A program made the position numbers and the translations under genes. Below the pieces are notes generated by a model. That model saw only the letters and a program-made list of their open reading frames with translations. It made no database searches and was not told the origin of the DNA. Of a stretch of DNA of 64,000 nucleotides, positions 37,844-46,609 are shown piece after piece (within the stretch, counting starts at the first letter, position 1; each line of letters starts with the position of its first letter). The stretch is from the NCBI RefSeq assembly GCF_014640115.1, contig NZ_BMGI01000002.1, positions 62,001 through 126,000 of the forward strand. The letters run 5' to 3'. Source of the stretch: Sinisalibacter lacisalsi. GTDB lineage: Bacteria > Pseudomonadota > Alphaproteobacteria > Rhodobacterales > Rhodobacteraceae.

Positions 37844-38167
37844 CGCCTGCCGGTCGCCCGACGGATCGGGCCAACCGCGGGGAAGGGCGTGGGGGCTTCC
37901 GGAATCCAGTCTTTCAGCGTCGGCGCCGTGCCCACCAATGGCAAAGCCTCCGGCGTGCGGGATACGGCGCGGTTTTTCGCACCGGCGCGCGTTTCGGGCA
38001 ATGGCCCGCTGCGTTGCCGTGACTTATGGGGCAAATTGGAGCGGGTAGCGTAATTCTAACATCAATGATATCAATCGGTTACGATCATTTTTACCGAATG
38101 GCCCCGGATTTACCCCAAAATCCGGCGTAATTCCCGCCGCGCGCTGGGGTAAGATGGGGTAAGCCAT
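37844..38167. other. Intergenic region with TTACCCC inverted repeat
   Basis: About 320 bp downstream of both the ATP-grasp gene and the XRE gene. TTTACCCCA (about 38110) and two copies of TGGGGTAAG/A (38145-38162) form an inverted arrangement, and another GGGGTAACC lies at about 38925 upstream of the XRE gene. These could be binding sites or parts of a hairpin. No gene is evident. Confidence 0.4.
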
Positions 38168-38833
38168 CTAGGCGATCTCCTGTTGGACCGGTATGACTGC
38201 GCCGACGGCATCGTGGAGGCGCCCCTCCGGATCCCGGGTCAGTTCGATCACTGAGAACCCGCCAAAGTTGTGGCGCTCCGCTTTGGTTATGTCAAGGACT
38301 GCCACCGGCCCGTGCTCCTTGGCGACGACCGCCATGACCCGGCAATCGCCCACCGGCTCGGGCACGACGAAGCTCAGGGCCTCCCCGCTTGCCGTCTGTG
38401 GCGACACCGCGATCACGTCGAAGCGGTCGCCCCGGAAATTCGCGGTGAAGTGCGGCACGTCCTGGCTGGCGGAGGCGAAGGTCACGCGGCCGCCCCGGAC
38501 CTCGATCAGTCCGGCCACGAGAAGCGCCGCGCCGTGGGCAGCATCCGCGCCGGCGTTCGCGCCGGTCGCTGCGGGCGTCGGTGTCCGGCCAAGCGCGAGC
38601 CAGACTTCATCGACCTGCAACAAGCCGGCGAGGGCCCGGATGTTGTCCTCCCGCGGACGGCTTACGCCGTGCACCCACTTGTGCACGGTGTTCACGCTCA
38701 CGCGCACGCCGATCTTGTCCAGCTCGTGCTTGAGCCAGGTCAGCCTGCCGTGCGAGGTTGGCGGGGCGTGGGGCGACGCCGCGATGGCCTGCTCCAGCCG
38801 GAGGCCGAATTCCCTTGTCGTTGCCTGTGCGAT
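38168..38833 (-). CDS. XRE-type helix-turn-helix regulator with non-standard start
   Basis: A protein with an N-terminal Cro/CI-type helix-turn-helix: GRLTWLKHELDKIGVRVSVN, then TVHKWVHGVSRPREDNIRAL and QVDEVWLALGRTP. The C-terminal part (about residues 70-221) has no clear family. The first GTG, at 38707, would remove the first helix of the domain. The coding pattern continues upstream in frame to at least an ATC codon at 38833, preceded by AGGGAG, but no ATG, GTG or TTG occurs before the in-frame stop. I therefore give 38833 as a possible ATC start; a start lost by mutation is equally possible. Confidence 0.6.
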   Translation of the reverse strand: MAQATTREFGLRLEQAIAASPHAPPTSHGRLTWLKHELDKIGVRVSVNTVHKWVHGVSRPREDNIRALAGLLQVDEVWLALGRTPTPAATGANAGADAAHGAALLVAGLIEVRGGRVTFASASQDVPHFTANFRGDRFDVIAVSPQTASGEALSFVVPEPVGDCRVMAVVAKEHGPVAVLDITKAERHNFGGFSVIELTRDPEGRLHDAVGAVIPVQQEIA

Positions 38834-39483
38834 GACGTTCGCTCCCTGGCACTGTGCCGATTAGAATATTCAACAGTTAGTAGAAAGAAGGTGTCATTTC
38901 TACCCTTGCCTGATGAAAGGTGTGGGGTAACCTTTTGGCATGAAATGTTGAGTCTGCAAGCGTCCGATTGAGCGGACCCCAACCATTTAGGTGAAGCTAA
39001 TTCACGTGGGTGATCCGCTCCCGCATGCCGTGCCGGCCCCGGCGTAGGCTCACCGGTGCGGTTTCCATTTGGAATAGAAGGGTCAACGGCAATGTTTGTG
39101 TTCTGCCATAGCTTGAATAGTCACGTTCATCTCCCGGTCTGAACGGGCCGCCGAAACCCGTCATTGTCGATAACGGCATACGCCCCACCCGGCAGCGCGG
39201 TCCAGACGGCTTTTGCCGTGAGCGGCAAGGAAGGTGGCTCCGTGGTGTGAAGCCCGGGCACCGCCGAGATCGAGGGGTCACACAGCCAGATCGGAGTCGC
39301 TGTTTCCGCAGGCGCCCGGATGCCTGAAATCGTTCAACTATCAACCCATCTGCATGAGGGGCCTATAGAGCATTTGCAGGACTCTCTAACGTCGCGCTCC
39401 GCGCCCCCCGCGACAGGGCCATTGTTTCCAGAAGGACCCGGAGCGGTTTCCGAATAGTCAACAACAGCTAGACCCGGCCCCCC
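38834..39483. other. Intergenic region, no gene supported
   Basis: About 650 bp upstream of the XRE gene. The part at 38870-38960 is AT-richer and probably contains the regulator's promoter and a GGGGTAACC element. Between 38990 and 39480 open frames exist on both strands but none has a recognised domain; the sequence grades into the GC-rich repeat array. Confidence 0.4.
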
Positions 39484-40036
39484 GGCACCACGGCCACCAG
39501 ATCGCCCGGCCGCGCCCTCGCGCACGGCACCACGGCCACCAGATCGGACGGCACCACGGCCACCAGATCGCACGGCCGCACGGCACCACCACGCACGGCC
39601 GCCGGGCTCACATCCGCCACGGCACCACGGCCACCAGATCGGCACGGGGGCAGATCGGCGCGGGGCAGATCGGCAGGCGGAATCGCCATGCCGATTCGGC
39701 CGGGAGGAATCGCCGCACGGAGTCACGGCACCAGCCGAGGGCAGATCGGCAGGCCACCAGCCGAGGGCAGACCGGCAGGCCACCAGCCGGGGGCAGACCG
39801 GCACCGGATCAGCCGAGGGCAGGGCACGGCACCAGCCGAGGGCAGATCGGTAGGCCACCAGCCGAGGGCAGGGCGCGGCACCGGATCGGCGCGACCAGGC
39901 CACCAGGATTCCGCCCAGGTGCGTGGAATCCAGATCGGCGCGCCGCTCGATAGGGGCAGGACGGCACCACACGGCCGCCAGATCGGCAGGAGGGCACCAC
40001 ACGGCACGGCAGGGGGCAGGAGGGCGCCGGAATCAG
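39484..40036. repeat. Degenerate GC-rich tandem repeat array
   Basis: A ~550-bp array in two parts. The first carries four exact copies of a 21-bp unit beginning GGCACCACGGCCACCAGATC (39484-39504, 39526-39546, 39550-39570, 39621-39641) with irregular spacing. The second, about 39725-39870, repeats a ~28-bp unit built on ACCAGCCGAGGGCAGATCGG with small changes. AGATCGG is shared by both. Open frames through it are low-complexity and differ from real proteins. Spacing and divergence are not those of a CRISPR array. Confidence 0.75.
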
Positions 40037-40062
40037 GAAACCCGCCACGGGGGGCGGGTTTC
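40037..40062. terminator. Strong hairpin followed by octamer repeats
   Basis: GAAACCCGCC at 40037-40046 pairs with GGCGGGTTTC at 40053-40062 (10-bp stem, 6-nt loop). It closes the GC-rich array and runs into three tandem copies of TTTCAGGG (40059-40082). No T run follows, so it may be a structural element and not a classic terminator. Confidence 0.5.
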
Positions 40063-40566
40063 AGGGTTTCAGGGTTTCAGGGTTTCCCGAGCGCGCAAGC
40101 TTGCGGGGAAAGAGCATTCCTCATTTGTTGAAACCTCCATCAGTTCCGGGCCCACACCGCTACAGAGCCGTTGTCGGGTTGAACGAAAGCCGCCGCGCGT
40201 CGGCGCTGTCGCGTCAGGGGGCGTCAGACGGGGCATCGGCGGTGGCGACCTGCCGGGGGTATATGTGCGGATCGATCCCTTGGCCTGTGTTCCGCATACC
40301 TCGAGCTTCTGCTTTGATCGGTTTGCGTCTGTGACGGAGCGGAGTCGCGAGTTTTCTGGCGCCGCCCTCATGTGGATGCGGACCAGGTTGGGCAGCGGGG
40401 AGCACCCCGCAAGAGGTCTCATCTTGGCGTTTGCTGCCTGGACCGATGCTCTGTGCAATCGCGCAGGCGACGACACCGGCCTTGAGCCACAGCCGGTCCG
40501 CTCTTATTCTGGCTCGTCTCGATGAGTGGCTGCTGCTTTGTGAGCGAAACCGGCGCCTGACCGGGC
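40063..40566. other. Intergenic region, no gene seen
   Basis: About 500 bp between the hairpin and the end of the LuxR-type gene. Apart from the TTTCAGGG octamers at its left edge I see no structured element, and no open frame with a family signature. Confidence 0.4.
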
Positions 40567-41172
40567 TCAGACGACCCCGAGATCGCGCGCGAGCATGGCC
40601 GCGTGGGTGCGGTTGCGCGCGCCGAGTTTTTGAATGATCGCGCGCACATGCATCTTCACCGTGACTTCCTGGATGTCGAACGCGTGCCCGATTTCCTTGT
40701 TCTGCAATCCGTTGCAGATCCCTTTCAGCACCTGGATCTCGCGATCCGAAAGGGTGCTGATGGCCTTGAGGCGATCGCAGGCCTGCTTTTGATTGATGAT
40801 GGCGAACGAGAAACCGCTCAACAGAAGCGTGACCGCCGCGTCGAAGGCCTCCGCGGTAAGGTCCAGCGGCAGAACACCGCTGGCGCCGGCCACGAAGGCG
40901 TTCCCTGTGTGAATAGAGGCGGTTCGGTCAACCAGCACGCCAAGGGGCCTGTCGCCCAGGTATTTCAGCACCGTCCGAATGCCCTCCAGGCCGGAAAGGC
41001 CGGGAAAACGAAAATCCAACAGCAGCACATCCGGTTTGTCGTTGACCTGCAGCCGCTCCAGAACGCGATCCGCGATGGTCTCGACCTGTATTCGCTCATC
41101 CTGTTTTCGCAGAACGTCATCAAGTGGATGGCCGTTGGTCGCACCCTTTTCGATTGCCAACATCACCTGCAT
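40567..41172 (-). CDS. LuxR-type response regulator with atypical receiver
   Basis: A 201-residue NarL/FixJ-like protein. The C-terminal GerE/LuxR helix-turn-helix is complete: LSDREIQVLKGICNGLQNKE, IGHAFDIQEVTVKMHVRAI then IQKLGARNRTHA. The N-terminal receiver keeps the phospho-acceptor-type Asp in VLLLDFRFPGLSG, but the acidic pair at the end of strand 1 and the conserved Lys (here GVLPLDLT) are missing. It may be phosphorylation-independent. It precedes the polysaccharide export genes on the same strand and could control them. Confidence 0.85.
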   Translation of the reverse strand: MQVMLAIEKGATNGHPLDDVLRKQDERIQVETIADRVLERLQVNDKPDVLLLDFRFPGLSGLEGIRTVLKYLGDRPLGVLVDRTASIHTGNAFVAGASGVLPLDLTAEAFDAAVTLLLSGFSFAIINQKQACDRLKAISTLSDREIQVLKGICNGLQNKEIGHAFDIQEVTVKMHVRAIIQKLGARNRTHAAMLARDLGVV

Positions 41173-41549
41173 GCGCCGATCCCCTATTTTTTTTCTATGT
41201 ACCCGTTTTTTTCAAGGGAACCCCGCTTGAAGAGTTACACGCAGAGCCCAGCCAGACCACCTACCAATAGGGATAGGTCTATTACCCGATGGCCCAGGTG
41301 ATCCGCCGAGCGAGGCCGAGGTTGTCGGAACGGGCGGGCCGATTGGCGTTTCGTGCCATTGATGTCGGTTTCCCCGCTGCCCGCGCGCGGTGACCCGACC
41401 CCATCGCCATGCGAAGGCGGATCGGGTGATCTGTCTTGCGGGTGCTGGTCCGCCGGGAGCGGCGCCCAGGGATGGCTCAGCGCATTTTGCCTGGCCGCAC
41501 GGGGGCCCGTATGGCAGCGTCGGCGCGGTCGGGCGTCAGTCCTGCCGCG
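41173..41549. other. Intergenic region, promoter area of the LuxR-type regulator
   Basis: About 375 bp between wza and the regulator gene. The stretch at 41185-41220 is T/A rich with two T runs (CTATTTTTTTTC and CGTTTTTTTC) just upstream of the regulator and may be its promoter. No gene seen. Confidence 0.4.
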
Positions 41550-42890
41550 TCAGAGCGCACCCGCGAGGGCGATGGAGGGGGCGATCTGGCTCACCAGGCG
41601 GTCGAGCGCGGTGACGGGCTGTTCGGCGACGAAGACGACGTCGTTGGGGCGCAGTTCGAACCGGGTGGCGAGCACCAGGTTGGCGGCGTTGACCGCGTTG
41701 AGGCGCCAGGCGGTGACGCCGGTGCCATCCGCGCTGGCACGCAGCACGTAGAGCTCGGAGATGTTCCCGGTCCGGTTCGGCACGCCTTCGGTTTTCTCGA
41801 ACAGCGCATCGGCGAGCGTGGCCTTGCGCTCGAACGGCAGGGTGAAGCGGTTCTGCACCCCGACTTCGCCCGCGATGTAGACGTAATCGCGTTCGACCGC
41901 GTCGAGATCGACGCGGGCGCGGAAGTTCTCGCGCTGCTCCTCGAGCTCGCCGCGCCGCAGGGACACCTCGGTCTGAAGCTGGCGCAGCGCGAGGTCGCGC
42001 GAGGTCTGGCGGAAATTGGCGAGCTGGATCTGCTGGGCGAAGTAGCCCTCGGCCTTGTCGAGATCGAAGGCGGTGTCGACGTAGACGGCATCGCCGTCCT
42101 TCAGCGCGAGCTTCTGGATCTTCGCATCATCGAGGTAGCTCCTGAGCGGGATCTGGTAGAGCGAGCCGTCGCGGTAGAGCCGGATCGAGGCGAAGGCCTG
42201 ATCCTTCACGGTGATGCCGCCCGCGGCGGTGAGCGCCTCGGAAAGGTTGAGGGTCTTGAGCGTGATCGGCAGGGTCTTGGCGGCGCGCACGGCGCCACCG
42301 ATGGAGACGCGCTGAGAGTTGAACTCGGCGATCTCGATCGAGAAGGTCGGGTCGATCTGCTGGCCGACGAGCGCCTGGAACACCTCCGCCTCGGCCTCCT
42401 CCAGCGTGAGCCCGGCGAGCCGGACCCGGCCGACCTCGGGTATGGTGATCGCGCCGTCGTCCTGCACGGTGTAGCCCTGCCTGCGGCTTTGCGCGGCGAG
42501 CAGGCCGGTGAGCGCTTCGACGGTGCTGGCGGTGTTGGGCGTGGCAAGCAGAATCACGTCGCCGGTGCCGATCCGGTAACTGCCCGGTGTAAACGGGTCG
42601 GGCAGGCGGGTGGGCATCGAGGCGGGCCGGGGTTCGGGCGTGAAGGCCGGCGCGGGCGGGGCTCCGGCACCGACCGCGCCGCCGCTCAGCCCGGCGCTGC
42701 GGGCGAAGATCGCGGGGAGCGTACGTGGGCGGTAGGGGGAGGCATTGGCCGCGGACAGGCTGTTGGCGTCGATCGCGACGACCTTGACCTCGCCGACCTC
42801 GGCCGCGCCGGTGGCGACATGCGGCGAGGAATAAAGCCCGCCGCAACCCGCGAGGCCGATCAATGCCAGGAACGCCAGTACTCTACCCAT
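41550..42890 (-). CDS. Polysaccharide export outer-membrane lipoprotein (Wza family)
   Basis: A 446-residue export channel protein for capsule or exopolysaccharide. The lipobox is in LALIGLAGCGG (Cys about residue 16). The Poly_export domain is marked by YRIGTGDVILLATPNT, followed by SLBB-type segments DGAITIPEVGRVRLAGLTLE and VSIGGAVRAAKTLPITLKTL. A helical, charged stretch (LRRGELEEQRENFRARVDLD) lies in the middle. It partners with the Wzc-like kinase 1 kb upstream on the same strand. Confidence 0.92.
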   Translation of the reverse strand: MGRVLAFLALIGLAGCGGLYSSPHVATGAAEVGEVKVVAIDANSLSAANASPYRPRTLPAIFARSAGLSGGAVGAGAPPAPAFTPEPRPASMPTRLPDPFTPGSYRIGTGDVILLATPNTASTVEALTGLLAAQSRRQGYTVQDDGAITIPEVGRVRLAGLTLEEAEAEVFQALVGQQIDPTFSIEIAEFNSQRVSIGGAVRAAKTLPITLKTLNLSEALTAAGGITVKDQAFASIRLYRDGSLYQIPLRSYLDDAKIQKLALKDGDAVYVDTAFDLDKAEGYFAQQIQLANFRQTSRDLALRQLQTEVSLRRGELEEQRENFRARVDLDAVERDYVYIAGEVGVQNRFTLPFERKATLADALFEKTEGVPNRTGNISELYVLRASADGTGVTAWRLNAVNAANLVLATRFELRPNDVVFVAEQPVTALDRLVSQIAPSIALAGAL

Positions 42891-43052
42891 CTATCTCCCC
42901 CTGGTTGAGGCCGTGCACGTGCCCTCGCCACATCTTTTACGATACCCGATATCGCAGGATCGTGATTACGTCCATACCAGATCCTGGCTCGACTTCGGAA
43001 CCGCGCAAAGGCCTAAGTCGCCAGGTGAGGCCATGCGGTCACAGTCGCGCGC

Positions 43053-43814
43053 TCAACGCGACGCGGTGAGCACGCGCATGTCGCCGCGCTCGAGCACCGC
43101 CGCCGACAACCGGCCGGTGGCATAGGCCCCGGTATCGACCCCGATACGCCCGGCCTCCGCCGTCACTGCGTCGACGATGGTGTGGCCATGCACCACCCAG
43201 AGACCATCGCGGCGCGGGGTCCGGGCAAAATCCGGGTGGCCCCAGAGCAGCGCCTGTTCGGATTGCGCATCGATCGACTTGGACGGGTTGGCGGCGGCAT
43301 GGACCACGGCGACGTTGCCGCTCACGAATGACAGCGGCAAGCCGCGCAGCCAGGCCAGCTTCTCGGGCCCGAGCGCGCGGGCGAGGTCGTCGCGGGCCTT
43401 CAGCGCGCGCGATTCGTCCGGCGCCGCCCCCAGCCCGCCGATGCCGTAGCTCGCCAGCGTTTGCAGCCCGCCGTTGCGCAGCCAGCCGGCCGCCTGCGCG
43501 CCCGGGTCATCGAGGAAGCGCAGCATCATCTCCTCGTGGTTGCCCTTGAGGAACATCGCGGGCGCGCCGTCGTCGCGGGCCAGGGCGTGGAGGCGCTCGA
43601 GCACCCCTGCGCTGTCCTCGCCGCGGTCGATGTAATCGCCCACGAAGACGAGGCGCGCGGGGGCGTCTGCCCCGATCAGGTCCAGGAGCCGGTCGAGCAG
43701 GGCGGCGCAGCCGTGGATGTCGCCGACCACCGCAAGCCGCTCATCCGGCGCGAGGGCTGCATCGAAGCGGACAGGGCGCGCCGCACCGCGAAAGATCCGT
43801 GACAATAGCTTCAT
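43053..43814 (-). CDS. Metallophosphoesterase, PP1/diadenosine-tetraphosphatase type
   Basis: A 253-residue phosphoesterase. The metal-binding motifs are visible: VVGDIHGCAALLDRLL, FVGDYIDRGEDSAG, FLKGNHEEMMLRF and VVHGHTIVDAV. These fit the bacterial serine/threonine phosphatase or ApaH-like group; the substrate is unknown. It sits between wza and the Wzc-type tyrosine kinase, 46 bp downstream of the latter, so a regulatory role in export is possible. Confidence 0.85.
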   Translation of the reverse strand: MKLLSRIFRGAARPVRFDAALAPDERLAVVGDIHGCAALLDRLLDLIGADAPARLVFVGDYIDRGEDSAGVLERLHALARDDGAPAMFLKGNHEEMMLRFLDDPGAQAAGWLRNGGLQTLASYGIGGLGAAPDESRALKARDDLARALGPEKLAWLRGLPLSFVSGNVAVVHAAANPSKSIDAQSEQALLWGHPDFARTPRRDGLWVVHGHTIVDAVTAEAGRIGVDTGAYATGRLSAAVLERGDMRVLTASR

Positions 43815-43860
43815 GCGGTCAGTCTAGGCTCGCAGCCCCGCCCGGCCAAGATCGGGGGGA

Positions 43861-46068
43861 TCAATTGTTGTAATACTTGTTGTGGCCATAGGCGGCATAG
43901 GCACCGTATTGGCCGCCATAGCCATAGCGTTTCATGCCCTTGGGGTCGATCTGGTTGAGCACTGTGCCGGTCATCGATATCCCGGCGGTTGCGAACTGGC
44001 GCATGGCTTCGCGGACCTGGGCGCGCGACGTGGCATCCCATTTGACCGTGAACAGCACTGCGTCGACGGCGTGCGCGATGATGCGCGAATCGGGTACCAG
44101 CAGCACCGGCGGCGTGTCGATGATGATGGTGTCATAGGTGCGGCGCACGTCTTCCATGAAACTCGCGAAACGCTCCGACGAGAAGACGTCGGCGGCGTTG
44201 GTCGAGCTCTGTTCGCCGATTAGCATGTCGACGCCGATCAGGTCGAGCCGCTGCACCACGTCCTCGAGGCGCACGGAACCCGACAGGATCGACAACAGCC
44301 CCTCGTTCTTTTCGTAGTCGAAATACTCCGAGAACACCCGCCGGCGGATATCGCCCTCGATCAGCAACACCTTCTTGCCGAGGCCGGAATAATTATGCGC
44401 CAGCGAGATCGCCGTGGTGGTCTTGCCTTCGCCCGGGAGCGAGGAGGTCGACAGGATCACCTGCGGCGGGCGGTCGAGGTTGGACAGCATCAGCGAGGTG
44501 CGCAGGTTGCGCACGGCTTCGGCTGCGGCCGAGGTCGGCTTGTCGACGAGATACTGGATGACAGCCTTGCGCTCGCGCGCCGCAATCTTCGGCAGTTGCC
44601 CCATCACCGTGAGGCCGGTCTCGCGTTCGAGTTCTTCGGCGGTGCGGAACCCGCTGTGCATCATCTCGCGCAGCAGCACGACCCCCGCCCCGGCGATCAG
44701 CCCGAGCAGGAGCCCGAGCGCCAGGATCATCGAGCGGCGCGGCTCGGAGGGCCGCACCGGCGCCACGGCGTGGGACAATATCCGGCTGTCGGCCTGCTGG
44801 ATGCCGCGCTGGACGGAGGTTTCCTGCATCCGGGTGAGGAAATACTCGTAGATCGCGCGCAGCGCCTGGGTTTCGCGCTCGAGCTGTTGCAGCTGGACGA
44901 GATCCTCGGCCTGGCGGGCATAATCGGCTTCGAGCCGCCCGAGCGACTGGCTCAGCGAGGCGACCTGCGCGCGGGTCCGCCCGAGGTCGGCCCGGGCCCG
45001 CTCGAGGAGGGTGGCGTAGCGCGCCGCGAAGAGCTCGGCGTTGTTGCCGCTGTCGAACTCCCCGGCCAGCCGCTCGAGCGCCGGGTCCCCGGCGATGGCG
45101 GCCATCGCGTCGGGATCGCCGGTGTCCTGGGTCGCCACCAGCGCCGTTACCCTCTCCGACAACGCGTCGCGGGACATCACCAGCCCGTCGAGGCGGTTGC
45201 GGGTGTCCTTGATCTGGCGGTTGAGCCCTTCGAGCGCCTCGACCGAGACGAGATCGGTATTGGTTGCGAAACTCTTGATCCGCGCCTCCGCGGTCTCGAG
45301 CTCGACCCTGAGCGTGGCCACGCGTTCCGAGAGCCACTCGGTGGCGGTCTCCATCGCCTCGAACTTCACCGCGAGCTGGTCGGCCATGTAGAGCTCGGCC
45401 AGCCGGTTGGCCATGTCGGCGGACTTGACCGGATCGGTGGTGACGGTGGTGATGGTGAAGACGTAGCTCGAGCGCACGTTCGAGATCGAGATCGCCTCCG
45501 CCACGCGATCCACCACCGTGTTGCGCGCGCGCTGCGGCGCGGGCGCGGGGGTGTCGGGGGCCAGGAACGGGTTGAACTCGGGATCGTCGATGAGCCCCAT
45601 GTCCTCGACGAGCTTGTCCAGCAGGTTGCGCGAGCGCAGCACCTCGACCTCGGTGTTGATCGTGGCCTGGTCGCCCGACAGCCCCGACAGCACGTTCTCG
45701 AAGTCGACCATCGTGCCCTGGCGGTTGTCGAGCGCCACCGTGGCGCTGGCGGTGTATTTCGGCACCGCGACCTGGGTGGCGTAAGTCCAGGCCAGGGCGC
45801 CGGCGAGCAGCGTGGCGAGCACGATCCAGAGCTTGCCGCGCCACAGCGTGCGCGCGAGTTCGAGGAGGTCGATCTCGTCGTCCTCGAACGCCGGGTCGGC
45901 CGGTCGGTTCGGACTGGCCGCCTCGGCCAAGGCTGCGCTGGTCTGGGTCACGCGTTCTTTCACCTGTGGAAACTCAATGGTCGTCTTGGTTAAAGCGTTC
46001 AACCCCTGTTTGCAATCCAAGATCCGGCTCCCCGCCCGGTTCAAAAGGAGGGGGCGGCGGGCGCGCAC
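43861..46068 (-). CDS. Wzz/Wzc-type chain-length regulator and BY-kinase
   Basis: An inner-membrane co-polymerase that controls export and polymerisation of the polysaccharide. It has an N-terminal membrane helix (LWIVLATLLAGALAWTYATQ), a long periplasmic coiled coil, a second helix (MILALGLLLGLIAGAGVVLL) and a cytoplasmic kinase domain: Walker A STSSLPGEGKTTTAISLA, Walker A' LLIEGDIRRR and Walker B IIIDTPPVLLVPDSR. The C-terminus is a tyrosine cluster (GYGGQYGAYAAYGHNKYYNN), the usual autophosphorylation site. The start is unsure; GTG codons near 45957-45969 may be the true start. Confidence 0.93.
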   Translation of the reverse strand: MRARRPLLLNRAGSRILDCKQGLNALTKTTIEFPQVKERVTQTSAALAEAASPNRPADPAFEDDEIDLLELARTLWRGKLWIVLATLLAGALAWTYATQVAVPKYTASATVALDNRQGTMVDFENVLSGLSGDQATINTEVEVLRSRNLLDKLVEDMGLIDDPEFNPFLAPDTPAPAPQRARNTVVDRVAEAISISNVRSSYVFTITTVTTDPVKSADMANRLAELYMADQLAVKFEAMETATEWLSERVATLRVELETAEARIKSFATNTDLVSVEALEGLNRQIKDTRNRLDGLVMSRDALSERVTALVATQDTGDPDAMAAIAGDPALERLAGEFDSGNNAELFAARYATLLERARADLGRTRAQVASLSQSLGRLEADYARQAEDLVQLQQLERETQALRAIYEYFLTRMQETSVQRGIQQADSRILSHAVAPVRPSEPRRSMILALGLLLGLIAGAGVVLLREMMHSGFRTAEELERETGLTVMGQLPKIAARERKAVIQYLVDKPTSAAAEAVRNLRTSLMLSNLDRPPQVILSTSSLPGEGKTTTAISLAHNYSGLGKKVLLIEGDIRRRVFSEYFDYEKNEGLLSILSGSVRLEDVVQRLDLIGVDMLIGEQSSTNAADVFSSERFASFMEDVRRTYDTIIIDTPPVLLVPDSRIIAHAVDAVLFTVKWDATSRAQVREAMRQFATAGISMTGTVLNQIDPKGMKRYGYGGQYGAYAAYGHNKYYNN

Positions 46069-46096
46069 CGCGCCCCGGCGGCCCCGGGGCGGCGGG

Positions 46097-46609
46097 TCAG
46101 AGCGGCCGCACCCCGTCGCGCGGCACCGCGATTCGAGTCTTGCGCCCCATCAGCTCGATCAGGACCCAGACGCGCTGGTCGGGCGCCATCTGCTCCACCC
46201 GGGCGACGAACTCGGCGAACGGCCCGGTGGTGATGCGCACCGCCGCGCCTTGCGGCAGATCCTCCGGCGCGCCCAGCACCCCGTCGGGCCGGCAGCGCGC
46301 GCGGATCGCCTCGACGAGGTCGGGCGGCACCGCGGTGGGGGTGTCGCCGGTGCTGACGAGGCGGCTGATGCCGTGGGTCGACATCACCGCGCGCCAGCCC
46401 GCGGCGGCCGGGTCGAAGGCGACGAACAGGTATCCGGGGAACAGGAGCGCCTGGCGGGTGACGAACCCGCCGCGGCCGCGCCGGGTCTGGTCGACCAGCG
46501 GCACGAAGGTCTCGAAGCCCTGCCGGGCGAGGTTGCGCTCGGCGATTCGGAAGCCGTTCGGCTTGACCTGGGCGAGATACCAGCTCTTGTCGTCGGGGGA
46601 AGATGTCAT
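46097..46609 (-). CDS. NusG-family transcription elongation/antitermination factor (RfaH-like)
   Basis: A 170-residue NusG paralogue. The NGN domain covers about residues 8-105 (WYLAQVKPNGFRIAERNLAR, then FVPLVDQTR and LLFPGYLFVAF), and a short KOW domain ends it (GAAVRITTGPFAEFVARVEQ). Specialised NusG proteins beside polysaccharide operons suppress Rho termination in those operons. The ops-like site at 46957-46964 and its copy at 52685 fit that job. Residues 1-104 are repeated at 52031-52338. Confidence 0.88.
   Translation of the reverse strand: MTSSPDDKSWYLAQVKPNGFRIAERNLARQGFETFVPLVDQTRRGRGGFVTRQALLFPGYLFVAFDPAAAGWRAVMSTHGISRLVSTGDTPTAVPPDLVEAIRARCRPDGVLGAPEDLPQGAAVRITTGPFAEFVARVEQMAPDQRVWVLIELMGRKTRIAVPRDGVRPL

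Noticed and set aside
39484-39870. Possible CRISPR array
   Set aside because: Units are unevenly spaced, drift in sequence and lack spacers of constant length; no cas gene is nearby.
39334-40002. Long open frame on the minus strand through the GC-rich repeat array
   Set aside because: The translation is low-complexity, rich in Arg, Gly, Trp and Cys, and follows the DNA repeats; overlapping frames on the other strand are equally open. No family motif.
41436-42908. 490-residue plus-strand open frame opposite wza
   Set aside because: Antisense shadow of the export gene with no domain pattern.
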